A stretch of DNA of 12,342 bases, from the NCBI GenBank assembly GCA_024710675.1, contig JANJUH010000235.1, forward strand, positions 1 through 12,342. The letters are read 5' to 3'. Within the stretch, counting starts at the first letter, position 1. Every line of letters begins with the position of its first letter. Under the pieces are notes generated by a model. That model worked only from the letters and a program-made list of their open reading frames with translations. It made no database searches and had not been told where the DNA came from. A program made the position numbers and the translations under genes. The stretch is from Lysobacterales bacterium. Its GTDB lineage: Bacteria > Pseudomonadota > Gammaproteobacteria > Xanthomonadales > SZUA-5. Shown here piece by piece: positions 1-5,961 of the stretch.

Positions 1-175
1 CCTGCGCCTCGCGCAGGAAGACCCGCTCGTAATCCTCGTCGGGCATGGAACCCAGCTTCAGGATCTTGATCGCCGCCTTGCGGCGGTTGCGCTTGTGCTC
101 GCCGAGCCAGACCTCGGCCATCCCGCCTTCGCCCAGCTTCGACAGCAGCAGGTAATTGCCGACTTCCCGGGTCAT
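1..175 (-). CDS. Serine/threonine protein kinase, N-terminal fragment (runs off window)
   Basis: The reverse strand encodes the first 58 residues of a Hanks-type Ser/Thr kinase; the rest lies beyond the left edge. The glycine-rich ATP loop is visible at residues 15-20 (GEGGMAEVW), the VAIK-type motif gives the likely ATP-anchoring lysine K37 (AAIKIL), and RVFLREAQ at 51-58 holds the probable helix-C glutamate E56. The start ATG (173-175) is chosen because the kinase fold begins at once after it (MTREVGNYLLLSKLGEGG), as is usual for kinases without an N-terminal extension. Only a weak purine stretch precedes it. The gene is divergent from the secreted protein at 315, with 139 bases between the starts. 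The family phosphorylates Ser/Thr in proteins, with the kinase domain in the cytoplasm; whether a membrane segment or sensor follows cannot be seen. The family call is secure, the substrate is unknown. Confidence 0.93.
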   Translation of the reverse strand, partial: MTREVGNYLLLSKLGEGGMAEVWLGEHKRNRRKAAIKILKLGSMPDEDYERVFLREAQ

Positions 176-203
176 CTTCGCGGCTCGATCACGACGCTGA
201 GCC

Positions 204-209
204 AATCTA
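204..209 (-). promoter_or_regulatory. Possible -10 element of the leftmost kinase
   Basis: On the reverse strand TAGATT lies 28 bases before the kinase ATG and would give a leader of about 20 bases. A similar TAGCAT hexamer sits at nearly the same distance from the tal start. No convincing -35 hexamer is seen at 16-18 bases, so this is a weak inference. Confidence 0.22.
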
Positions 210-314
210 GCGCAATTGCGGGCATGCCGACCTCACCCCCGGGCGCAACTCGCGGGCACCCGGCCGCCGGGCATTGCGGCAGAATGGGATCGCCGGGCGA
301 GCAAGGATCCAGCG

Positions 315-1187
315 ATGAGCCAGATGAAAAGGGCAATGGGCGCGACCGCGTGGAGATCGGTGTTCCTGGCATGCGTCCTGGCGTCGACCGCCGACGCATT
401 TGCCGACGACACCGTCGAGTGCGACGTCGGCATGGCGGTCAAGGGCGAGATGGCCGGCGGCAAGGTGGGCGAGATCGCGGAGATCGGCGAGTCATCCCCG
501 CATCGCGGCTGGTACCGCGTCATCTACGACTGGACCCCGAGCGGCGAGTGGTACGACCCGGGCACGTGGGAGCTGTACCGGGCCGACACCGGTGAGCGTT
601 GCCTGCCCGCCTCCAACCCGGCTGCCGAGCGCAGCACCCGCTCCGATCCCGATCCGGCCACTGCCAGGCCCGCCAACTCGGAAGGCGCGAGCCGCCCCCC
701 TGCATCCACGACCACGGCGCCCGTCGCCAGCACGGCGCCCACCCAATCCACGGCCCGCTGCCCGGCAGGCGCTGCGCGCAGCAACCGCAAAGGTCAAGCG
801 GTGTCGGTGATCGGCGAGAGCAACGGCCTGTGTGTGATCCGGAACGCCAACGGAAGCGTCGAGAGCATCCCGCACTGGATGCTCTCCGACCCCCCCCAGT
901 CCGCCAGCGGAACGCGCGGCCCGGCAGCGGCTTCCGACGCGCTTCCGGCGGGCAGCTACGTCTGCACCATGCCCGGCGCCGGCCAGTTCCCCATCGTCAT
1001 CCTGGACGCCTCGACCTACCAGGACCGCGCCGGAGACACCGGCCGATACCGCCTGGAGGGCGATCGCCTGAGCTTCGACAGCGGTTCGTTGGAAGGCCAG
1101 TACTCCAAGCGCCTGGGACCCGCGAAATTCGGCCTGTCGACCGACCAGGACCGGATGTTCTACGGCGTGTGCAACCTGAAGCGCTGA
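315..1187 (+). CDS. Secreted protein with three cysteine-paired small modules, function unknown
   Basis: A 290-residue protein. The ATG at 315 is chosen because AAGGA (303-307) lies 7 bases before it and a clear Sec signal peptide follows (hydrophobic residues 12-26, likely cleavage after AFA at 30). The mature part looks modular. Residues 33-98 form module 1, with W67, W73, W79 and W85 and a C36/C96 pair. Residues 99-147 are a Ser/Thr/Pro/Ala-rich linker. Residues 148-194 form module 2 (C149/C173), whose VIGESNGLCVI resembles EIAEIGESS-WYRVI of module 1, so the two may be related SH3-like folds. Residues 210-288 form module 3 (C217/C286), rich in beta-type sequence (GSYVCTMPGAG, GRYRLEGDRLSF, FGLS, FYGVC). 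The six mature cysteines pair naturally as three intramodule disulfides, fitting a periplasmic or extracellular site. It is divergent from a kinase gene and could be functionally linked, but nothing proves it. I do not recognise the family. Confidence 0.85.
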   Translation: MSQMKRAMGATAWRSVFLACVLASTADAFADDTVECDVGMAVKGEMAGGKVGEIAEIGESSPHRGWYRVIYDWTPSGEWYDPGTWELYRADTGERCLPASNPAAERSTRSDPDPATARPANSEGASRPPASTTTAPVASTAPTQSTARCPAGAARSNRKGQAVSVIGESNGLCVIRNANGSVESIPHWMLSDPPQSASGTRGPAAASDALPAGSYVCTMPGAGQFPIVILDASTYQDRAGDTGRYRLEGDRLSFDSGSLEGQYSKRLGPAKFGLSTDQDRMFYGVCNLKR

Positions 1188-1317
1188 CCGCACCAGTCAG
1201 GACATCCGGACGCCCTGGCGAGCGCGTTGCCAAGGCGCCTTCGTGGCAAGGCGCGCTGCGGCCAGACGAGGGACGCGTCTGAAGCCATGGAGTGCCGTTC
1301 TCGCCTGAAGCACAGGC

Positions 1318-1351
1318 CGCCTGCGACCTCTGACCGCTGCAACCGCAGGCG
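1318..1351. terminator. Inverted repeat between convergent genes, possible terminator
   Basis: A perfect 8-base inverted repeat, CGCCTGCG (1318-1325) and CGCAGGCG (1344-1351), has an 18-base loop. It lies 19 bases beyond the cupin stop codon, in the gap shared with the end of the secreted-protein gene. No T-tract follows on either strand and the loop is long, so a terminator role is only a guess from position. The rest of the 183-base gap holds a short TTGCCA/TGGCAA inverted pair and no gene. Confidence 0.25.
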
Positions 1352-1370
1352 ATGGGCGCTGGGCAGGCCC

Positions 1371-1859
1371 TCAGGACCCTTCGTCGACGATATCCACGAC
1401 CAGGGCGCGCACCGGCTTGCCGGATTCGTTCTTCCAGTAGTGCACCAGGCCGCTGCGCTCGAACGCGACCGCACCGACGCCACGCACGATGGGGCCCTGC
1501 TGGTCGCTGCGGTGCTCCACCAGTTCTCCCTCGAGGATGTAGGCCAGCCCCGGACGCTGCTGGTGCTCGTGCACCGCGATCGTCGCGCCGGGAGCCAGCA
1601 CGAATTCGCGCGCCCGCAGCACCTTGCCCTCCGCGCCCGGAAGTTCACCCGCGAGCGACACGCTACCGAGCGGCGTCGTCGCCTCGACCCCGACCGTCTC
1701 CGTGGGCCCGTCCGCCTGCAGCCGCTGCGCCGCCGCCACTTCATGATCGGGGATGACGTCATGGGCCAGCGCCGGCGGGGCGACCGCAGCGCACAGGGCC
1801 ACAACCAGCGCCGCCCGGGTGGAATGGCGGGAGCGATTGAATCGACGATCAGTACGCAT
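1371..1859 (-). CDS. Exported cupin-domain protein
   Basis: A 162-residue protein with a signal peptide: basic start, hydrophobic residues 16-30, likely cleavage after PPALA (residue 32). A single cupin barrel follows. Cupin motif 1 is at 91-111: G91, then H97 and H99 (HEH), then RPGLAYILEG. Motif 2 is at about 129-144, with G137, H140 and N144 (SGLVHYWKN). H97, H99 and H140 are the expected metal ligands; the acidic ligand of the classic motif 1 (the E after HxH) is not in its usual place. Such small exported cupins usually bind a metal and sometimes act as dioxygenases or sugar/ligand binders; the substrate cannot be read here. GAGGT lies 5 bases before the ATG and supports the start. It is last of four or five same-strand genes, 66 bases after a possible small ORF. 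Confidence 0.88.
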   Translation of the reverse strand: MRTDRRFNRSRHSTRAALVVALCAAVAPPALAHDVIPDHEVAAAQRLQADGPTETVGVEATTPLGSVSLAGELPGAEGKVLRAREFVLAPGATIAVHEHQQRPGLAYILEGELVEHRSDQQGPIVRGVGAVAFERSGLVHYWKNESGKPVRALVVDIVDEGS

Positions 1860-1925
1860 CGGCTACCTCACGGTTCGGGGAACGAGGTTGAAGGGGGTTC
1901 GTCTTGCCGACACACCATAGCGCGC

Positions 1926-2081
1926 CTACTTGCCTGACGGCTCGGGCGTCACCCCTTTGGCCGCAGCGGCAGAGACCACAAGTTCCGTCAGGAAGAGCGC
2001 TCCGTCTGCTCGATGAGCGACACGGATCCGCAGAGGCGACCAGGGCCTGGAAGCCTGCAGCAAACCCGGAAACCGGCTCAC
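1926..2081 (-). CDS. Possible 51-residue ORF coupled to the GFA gene
   Basis: A GTG codon (2079-2081) overlaps the TGA stop (2078-2080) of the GFA-family gene in a GTGA arrangement, the classic layout for translational coupling. It opens a 51-residue frame ending in TAG at 1926-1928. The predicted protein has a plausible beta/helix pattern (SPLRIRVAHRADGALFLTEL) and no membrane segment. Against it, about a third of its codons end in A or T, clearly more than in neighbouring genes, there is no strong ribosome site, and I recognise no family. It could equally be chance or the relic of a longer gene. Confidence 0.28.
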   Translation of the reverse strand: MSRFPGLLQASRPWSPLRIRVAHRADGALFLTELVVSAAAAKGVTPEPSGK

Positions 2082-2479
2082 CCGGAAAAGGCCCCGGGGT
2101 GCTGCTTGCCGGTGTCGCCGATGACATCCCACGCAGCCTTGGAGTTCACGTAAATGTGGTGCGCCACGCGCAGTTCGGCATCACTGCTGGAGACCGTGCC
2201 GGCTGGAATGAACATCGTCGTTTCCGTGTTCGTGCCCGGGACGGCAGAACCGCAAGTGCGGCAGAACCACGATTCCCAATCCGAGCCCGGCTTTGTCCAG
2301 TGGCTGATGCTGTCCTGCCCGGAAAGCCAACGGAAGGCACCCCGGTCCACCACCAGCACGGCGATCCCGGCGCTTCCGGTGAACCGGCGACAGATTGAGC
2401 AATGGCACACGTACACGTCCCGGGTCTCGGTATCGACCTCGTAACGCACCTCACCGCAATTGCAGGCACCGTGGATCAC
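2078..2479 (-). CDS. GFA-family zinc protein (CENP-V/GFA fold)
   Basis: A 133-residue protein with the full cysteine set of the GFA (glutathione-dependent formaldehyde-activating enzyme) family: C6 and C8 (CNC), C25, C27 and C30 (CHCSIC), and C73 and C76 (FCRTCGS). The linking motifs GEVRYEV and RRFTGSAG are also present. These residues bind structural and catalytic zinc in the family. Despite the name, most members are of unknown specificity, so formaldehyde detoxification is not claimed. The frame stays open 31 codons upstream, but the GTG at 2477-2479 is chosen: it starts just before the conserved IHGACNCG, and AAGGGG lies 6 bases ahead of it. The gene follows the hypothetical gene at 2526 by 46 bases on the same strand and is probably co-transcribed. 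The protein is cytoplasmic; no signal peptide is seen. Confidence 0.92.
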   Translation of the reverse strand: MIHGACNCGEVRYEVDTETRDVYVCHCSICRRFTGSAGIAVLVVDRGAFRWLSGQDSISHWTKPGSDWESWFCRTCGSAVPGTNTETTMFIPAGTVSSSDAELRVAHHIYVNSKAAWDVIGDTGKQHPGAFSG

Positions 2480-2481
2480 CG

Positions 2482-2491
2482 CCTTCCCCTT
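2482..2491 (-). promoter_or_regulatory. Ribosome binding site that fixes the GTG start of the GFA gene
   Basis: On the reverse strand AAGGGGAAGG stands directly before the GTG start, its AAGGGG part 6 bases away. No comparable site serves the longer reading frame, whose extra 31 codons have no family-like sequence. Confidence 0.6.
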
Positions 2492-2525
2492 TGGGCTACC
2501 GTTTCGCGCCGGCGCATCGCTGTCC

Positions 2526-2996
2526 TCAGCGGGTATCGCGGTGCTCCCCGAGTTCGAGGACCAAGGATTCACCCACCGGCACGCGCTCCCAGTGCGCGCT
2601 CAACTCCAGGATGCATTGCCGGATGGCCTCCATGTCCTCAGGACTGACGTCCAGCATCTCGCATCGCCGCGCATCGCAGGTCACCCGGTACAGCTGCAGC
2701 ATGTCCGGCACCGGCGTCGCCCAGCCCGCCCAGCCATCCGCCTGGAACACCTCCACCAAGCGTTCCACGCTCTCGCTCTCGGCCTCGGGCTGCATACGGA
2801 ACGCCGCCTCTTCCCCCTCGGCCACGCGCATCAGGAAGCCGCGCTTGCGCAGCGTGCTCTCGACGGCAAAGTGCACCATGTCGTGGGGAATGATGCCCTG
2901 CTTCGGGAGGTCGATGACTTCGGCAGGGACGCCGCCCCGCATCACCTCCATGCGGTCGTGCTTGCCCGCGCCCTTGGTGAAGAGGATCTGGACCAT
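2526..2996 (-). CDS. Hypothetical protein, 156 residues, cytoplasmic
   Basis: I cannot assign a function. The chosen ATG (2994-2996) begins MVQILFTKGAGKHDRMEVMR, which looks like the start of a beta/alpha fold. The open frame continues 34 codons upstream, but that part is Cys/Pro-rich and does not look coding. A recognisable stretch is LPKQGIIPHDMVHFAVES (30-47), followed by charged residues (57-77), an amphipathic VERLVEVFQADGWAGW (77-92) and a C-terminal helix (119-137). There is no signal peptide or membrane segment; C107, C112 and C128 are not arranged as a zinc site. The ribosome site is poor (GGAA about 11 bases from the ATG). It lies 46 bases upstream of the GFA gene and 141 bases downstream of the MAPEG gene on the same strand. 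Codon use matches the neighbours, so it is a real gene. Confidence 0.82.
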   Translation of the reverse strand: MVQILFTKGAGKHDRMEVMRGGVPAEVIDLPKQGIIPHDMVHFAVESTLRKRGFLMRVAEGEEAAFRMQPEAESESVERLVEVFQADGWAGWATPVPDMLQLYRVTCDARRCEMLDVSPEDMEAIRQCILELSAHWERVPVGESLVLELGEHRDTR

Positions 2997-3137
2997 CGGT
3001 TCAACGTTTCCATCGACTGGATGACATGCGCATGAAGAGCAACTCACTCCCGAAAGGCAGGGAGCAAGGACTTCCGCACCCTGGTCCGCGCCATGCACGC
3101 AGCGGTCCGGATTGTCCTTGGCGGGCCCGGGGCGCGC

Positions 3138-3545
3138 TCAATGGCCATGCAGCAGGATGACCCAATACACGCCGATCGCCATCTGCACGGCGAACAACGC
3201 GAAGCGCGTGGTGACGGCGACGACCGATGTCGAGGCCAGGTGCACCAGCGACTGCGCGATGCGCGCGCCCAGGAAGACGTAGGCCAGCGGGTCCGTGAGC
3301 GCGCTCTTGCCGGCCAGGATCGCCACCACCAGCAAGCCACCGAAGATCGGCAGGCCTTCGATGCAGTTGGCATGCGCGCGGGCGAGGCGCTGCATGAAGG
3401 GCGAGAGTCTGGAGTTCTGCGGATCGAATCCATTGGCGGGCACGGCGCCGCTGACGACCAACCAGGTACGGATCAGCTCCATCAGCACCAGCAGCGACAG
3501 GGTCCAGGCGACGAAGCCCAGCAGGGCCAGCAGTGAGGTCGACAT
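3138..3545 (-). CDS. MAPEG-family integral membrane protein
   Basis: A 135-residue protein with about four membrane helices (residues 4-26, 64-79, 86-105 and 113-132). The signature is RAHANCIEGLPIF (56-68), matching the RAHxNxxE motif of the MAPEG family (membrane-associated proteins in eicosanoid and glutathione metabolism). Known members bind glutathione at the membrane and act as transferases, peroxidases or isomerases; many bacterial members are uncharacterised. The length fits the family. The ATG at 3543-3545 is preferred over a TTG two codons upstream because GGAG lies 9 bases before it. It heads the minus-strand run of small genes. The presence of the thiol-related GFA family nearby is suggestive of a shared thiol/detoxification theme but is not evidence of one. 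Confidence 0.9.
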   Translation of the reverse strand: MSTSLLALLGFVAWTLSLLVLMELIRTWLVVSGAVPANGFDPQNSRLSPFMQRLARAHANCIEGLPIFGGLLVVAILAGKSALTDPLAYVFLGARIAQSLVHLASTSVVAVTTRFALFAVQMAIGVYWVILLHGH

Positions 3546-3763
3546 GGGCAAGACTCCAGGCTCAGTTGGCAGTGGTCGGCCGTCGGAGCCGCCCTACACA
3601 GGCCTCCGTCCGCCGGACGCCTGCTAGCGTGAACCTGCAAGGGCCCGCGATCAATGGCCATGAGCGGAGCAGCCGGGCACGGCGATCGCCCGTGCTGCTT
3701 GGACGGCCCCCTCGTCGCCTGCCAGACTGCTGCGGCGCACCCACGCCTGCGACCGGACCCCTC

Positions 3764-4036
3764 ATGCCACCGCCCGCCGAGCACCTGCTGTCCGAACGCG
3801 AGCTGCGCGCACTGGATGCGCTGTATGCCGAGCGTTCCGCCGACGGGCGGCCGGTCTCGTGGGAGCGCCTGGTCGAGGAACTCCGCGAGCTCCGCCGGTT
3901 GATCGAAAAGAGCACGGCGGTACGCCTGCCCGATGGCCAGACCTTGCGCACGTGGAGCGCGTTCTACACCTGGGCCCATGGCCGCTATCACGCGCTCGAG
4001 GACGGCTGCGACGCCTGGATCGGGGACGACGCCTAG
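3764..4036 (+). CDS. Hypothetical protein, 90 residues
   Basis: A small, acidic, mainly helical cytoplasmic protein of unknown function. The frame is open from 3533, but upstream codons translate to low-complexity Arg/Pro-rich sequence, whereas from the ATG at 3764 the sequence becomes protein-like: LLSERELRALDALYAER (8-24), SWERLVEELRELRRLIEK (32-49), VRLPDGQTLRTW (53-64) and FYTWAHGRYHALEDGCDAWIG (67-87). Aromatic residues, His72 and His76 cluster at the C-terminus. No signal peptide, membrane segment or nucleic-acid-binding motif is evident. No strong ribosome site precedes the ATG. It is divergent from the MAPEG gene (218 bases between the starts) and convergent with the hydrolase gene far downstream. 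The pattern is that of a conserved hypothetical protein; I have no functional guess. Confidence 0.72.
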   Translation: MPPPAEHLLSERELRALDALYAERSADGRPVSWERLVEELRELRRLIEKSTAVRLPDGQTLRTWSAFYTWAHGRYHALEDGCDAWIGDDA

Positions 4037-4213
4037 GCGGCAATGGAGTTGGCGCCTGGTGTGCGGCGGGCGGAGCGAACCGTCGCGCGCACGGGTAAGC
4101 AACGGGCCACGCTGTTCAAGGCCAGGCTCCCATGGGCTGGTTTTGGGTTCTTCCGGCACCTGCGTCGCGCAGGTTTGCGTTGCGGCGTGCGAATGGCGGA
4201 GGCAGCGTATCGG

Positions 4214-4299
4214 CGTCATTCCGGCGCAGGCCGGAATCCAGTGCTTCTCGCGGCTCTGCAGCCAGATCGTTCTGGATCCCGGCTTTCGCCGGGATGACG
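4214..4299. repeat. REP-like palindrome doublet (inverted pair of hairpins)
   Basis: Two 28-base arms, 4214-4241 and 4272-4299, are inverted copies of each other with 24 of 28 positions matching. Each arm is itself a palindrome: ATTCCGGC-GCAG-GCCGGAAT at 4218-4237 and ATCCCGGC-TTTC-GCCGGGAT at 4276-4295, both perfect 8-base stems with 4-base loops. Both ends read CGTCAT outward and the inner flanks read CCAG/CTGG. The spacer is 30 bases. This is the layout of a bacterial interspersed mosaic element; the GTCATTCC core resembles dispersed repeats common in proteobacterial and neisserial intergenic DNA. Such elements are often spread by REP-associated tyrosine transposases; none is encoded here. 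Confidence 0.8.
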
Positions 4300-4322
4300 A
4301 AAACGAACCCGTGCTGCAAGAA

Positions 4323-4346
4323 CTGGCAGTGCGTCGGCATTGCCAG
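4323..4346. repeat. Strong 10-base-stem hairpin
   Basis: CTGGCAGTGC (4323-4332) and GCATTGCCAG (4337-4346) pair over ten positions around the loop GTCG, with one G-T position that would be a wobble pair in RNA. It stands 23 bases past the REP-like doublet. No T-run follows on either strand. It may be part of the repeat cluster or a weak convergent terminator. Confidence 0.45.
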
Positions 4347-4516
4347 ACGGACAGACCAGTACATCCATAGGCTCGAGCTGCCATCCCGGTCCAAGCTGTC
4401 GGCTGTCCGGGTCATGTCCTGCCGAAAAGGCGGATGTCCCCGTTTGTGCATCAAACTTCCAGCCGTCCGTCCGTACGGCAGCTCTGCAACGGACGCGCCA
4501 CTCGGGGGCCACATTC

Positions 4517-4535
4517 CGGGCGCCTGCAGCGCCCG
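4517..4535 (-). terminator. Possible terminator hairpin of the hydrolase gene
   Basis: CGGGCGC (4517-4523) and GCGCCCG (4529-4535) form a perfect 7-base all-G/C stem with a 5-base loop, 24 bases beyond the hydrolase stop codon. No T-tract follows on the reverse strand, so intrinsic termination is uncertain. Confidence 0.33.
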
Positions 4536-4559
4536 TGCACTCCAGTCCCCACGCGCGCA

Positions 4560-5786
4560 TCAGCCGGCCGCCGAAGTACCTTCTATCAGCACCCGTCGCA
4601 GGATGTCATGCACCCTGGGATCGCCCAACAATCCGAAGTGATCACAAGCCGCGACCAGATGCTGGTTCTCCGGCGGGAAAGCGAGCGCGTGCGGGATGCG
4701 CTTGTGGTGGCCGAGCGCGCTCGCCACCGGAACCAGGCCGTCACTGCGTAGCCGGGCGGATGATCCGGCTGCAGTGCGTGTCGCGGCGATGGCGTGGCAG
4801 CTCACGCCCTGCGGCAAGCGCACCGGCTGGCGTTCGCCACGCGGTCCTGCAGGGCGGACGTGGCCATGGCGGAGATCGCGGATGCCGGCACTGCGGCTAC
4901 CGCCGAGGCGGGCGATCGGGGCGCTGTAGGGGCTCAGCGTGAGCAGGCGGTCGGCGAAGTGGCCGGCGCGTTCGAGCGGGGCGCCTTGGTGCGGAGTGCC
5001 GAGGGTGATCAGGGTGCACAGGTGCGGACGCCACGCGGCACCGTCGCTTTCGGCGACATCGATCGCACTGCGTGCGACCAGTCCACCCATGCTGTGTCCG
5101 AGCAGCGTCAGTGACTCCACCGGCACCGGCCAGGCGGCCATCAAGGCATCGATCAGTCCCGCCAGTTCGCGGCCGTTCTCGGCGACCTTGCGACCGCTGT
5201 TGTAGCGCAGGTAGACCGCATCCAGCCCCAGCTCCGCAGCGAGCTTTTCGCCGTGATCATGCTCGCCGCGCCGCCACTGGTGGTCGCTCATGCACAGGCC
5301 GTGGATCAGCAGCAGCAGGTGGGGACTGGGCGCGGGCAGCGCCTGCGCGAGCACGTCGCGGCACAGGGTCAGCACCCTGCCCTGTCGCCGCCACTGCATC
5401 GGGATGGCGAGCGGATTGCCGGTGGCGGCGAGGTGGTCGCCGAAGACACCGTTCAGGGCCGCCTGGAAGCTCTCTCGCGCCGGGTGCGTGGGCGCGGGGC
5501 CGAGCAAGGGCGCCGCCAAGTCGAGGGCGGCTTCCAGCCCGGCGCCGACGAGCTTGGTCACCCCCCGCACACCGCGATAGACGAAGCCGGCAATCCCGCG
5601 GGTCCGCGTCCCGCGGCTCTTGCCGATTGGCGGCGCCACGCCGGCGATGGTGCGGTGCATGGCCTCGACGACATCGGTGACGCCGGTCACGGCACCGATG
5701 GCAAGCCGGGACACGCCCCGCAGGTCATCGGCGAGATGGCGGGCTTCGGAGTCGTCGATTTCGTCGGCATCGGGGGCCATGGTCAT
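4560..5786 (-). CDS. Alpha/beta hydrolase, lipase/esterase-like (GHSMG)
   Basis: A 408-residue alpha/beta hydrolase. The catalytic half has the oxyanion-side HG at 162-163 (LLLLIHGLCMSD), the nucleophile elbow GHSMGG with Ser232, SDGLVPV giving the likely acid Asp349, and the likely catalytic His383 in CDHFGLLGD. TLGTPHQGAPLER (261-273) is typical of lipase/PGAP1-like members. Residues 20-100 form a Gly/Ala/Val-rich helical N-terminal region (LAIGAVTGVTDVV, GFVYRGVRGVTKLVGAGLEAAL) that may associate with membranes. There is no signal peptide, so it is probably cytoplasmic or inner-face membrane-bound. The expected substrate is an ester or lipid, not determinable here. The ATG at 5784-5786 is used, with no good ribosome site; a stop codon in frame lies about 24 bases upstream. 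A one-base shift at a G5 run (5772-5776) would extend the protein to an ATG at 5809-5811, so the N-terminus is uncertain. It is divergent from the large kinase gene. Confidence 0.9.
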   Translation of the reverse strand: MTMAPDADEIDDSEARHLADDLRGVSRLAIGAVTGVTDVVEAMHRTIAGVAPPIGKSRGTRTRGIAGFVYRGVRGVTKLVGAGLEAALDLAAPLLGPAPTHPARESFQAALNGVFGDHLAATGNPLAIPMQWRRQGRVLTLCRDVLAQALPAPSPHLLLLIHGLCMSDHQWRRGEHDHGEKLAAELGLDAVYLRYNSGRKVAENGRELAGLIDALMAAWPVPVESLTLLGHSMGGLVARSAIDVAESDGAAWRPHLCTLITLGTPHQGAPLERAGHFADRLLTLSPYSAPIARLGGSRSAGIRDLRHGHVRPAGPRGERQPVRLPQGVSCHAIAATRTAAGSSARLRSDGLVPVASALGHHKRIPHALAFPPENQHLVAACDHFGLLGDPRVHDILRRVLIEGTSAAG

Positions 5787-5912
5787 CCAGCGCGTGGGTT
5801 TCGATGGTCATGTAGGCCATTGCGCCTGGGGCAAGTGCTCCAGTTCTGCGGTCTCGCGCCCCCCGCATCGCCGCGGACTGCGCCGGAGTGCGGTTTCCCG
5901 CCCAGGTGACGG

Positions 5913-5918
5913 TAGCAT
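5913..5918 (+). promoter_or_regulatory. Possible -10 element of the polytopic kinase
   Basis: TAGCAT, identical to the hexamer before tal, lies 43 bases ahead of the preferred kinase ATG at 5962 and 19 ahead of an alternative ATG at 5938. The implied leader is more reasonable for 5962. No clear -35 element was found. Confidence 0.22.
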
Positions 5919-5961
5919 TGAGGGCTGTCTGTCGCTGATGCACTTCGGGGCCCTCCTGTCC

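Larger units (their letters stand above)
4037..4559. other. Gene-free stretch with palindromic repeats
   Basis: These 523 bases separate the convergent 90-residue gene and the hydrolase gene. No reading frame here has protein-like composition or a ribosome site. It holds a REP-like doublet (4214-4299), a strong hairpin at 4323-4346 and another at 4517-4535. I see nothing else in 4037-4213 or 4347-4510. Confidence 0.7.

Noticed and set aside
492..1193. Long reverse-strand frame of 233 codons opposite the secreted-protein gene
   Set aside because: It is the mirror of a well-supported gene with signal peptide and ribosome site; its translation is Gly/Arg/Ala-rich without domains.
1227..1249. 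TTGCCA/TGGCAA inverted pair with a repeated CAAGGCGC
   Set aside because: Short, with an 11-base loop, and such matches are expected by chance in this composition.
3533..3763. N-terminal extension of the 90-residue hypothetical protein
   Set aside because: The upstream codons give Arg/Pro-rich sequence without protein-like patterning, and the region also overlaps the start of the MAPEG gene on the other strand.
4037..4300. Possible coding frames in the gap after the 90-residue gene
   Set aside because: All frames run through the palindromic REP-like doublet and lack ribosome sites or recognisable motifs.
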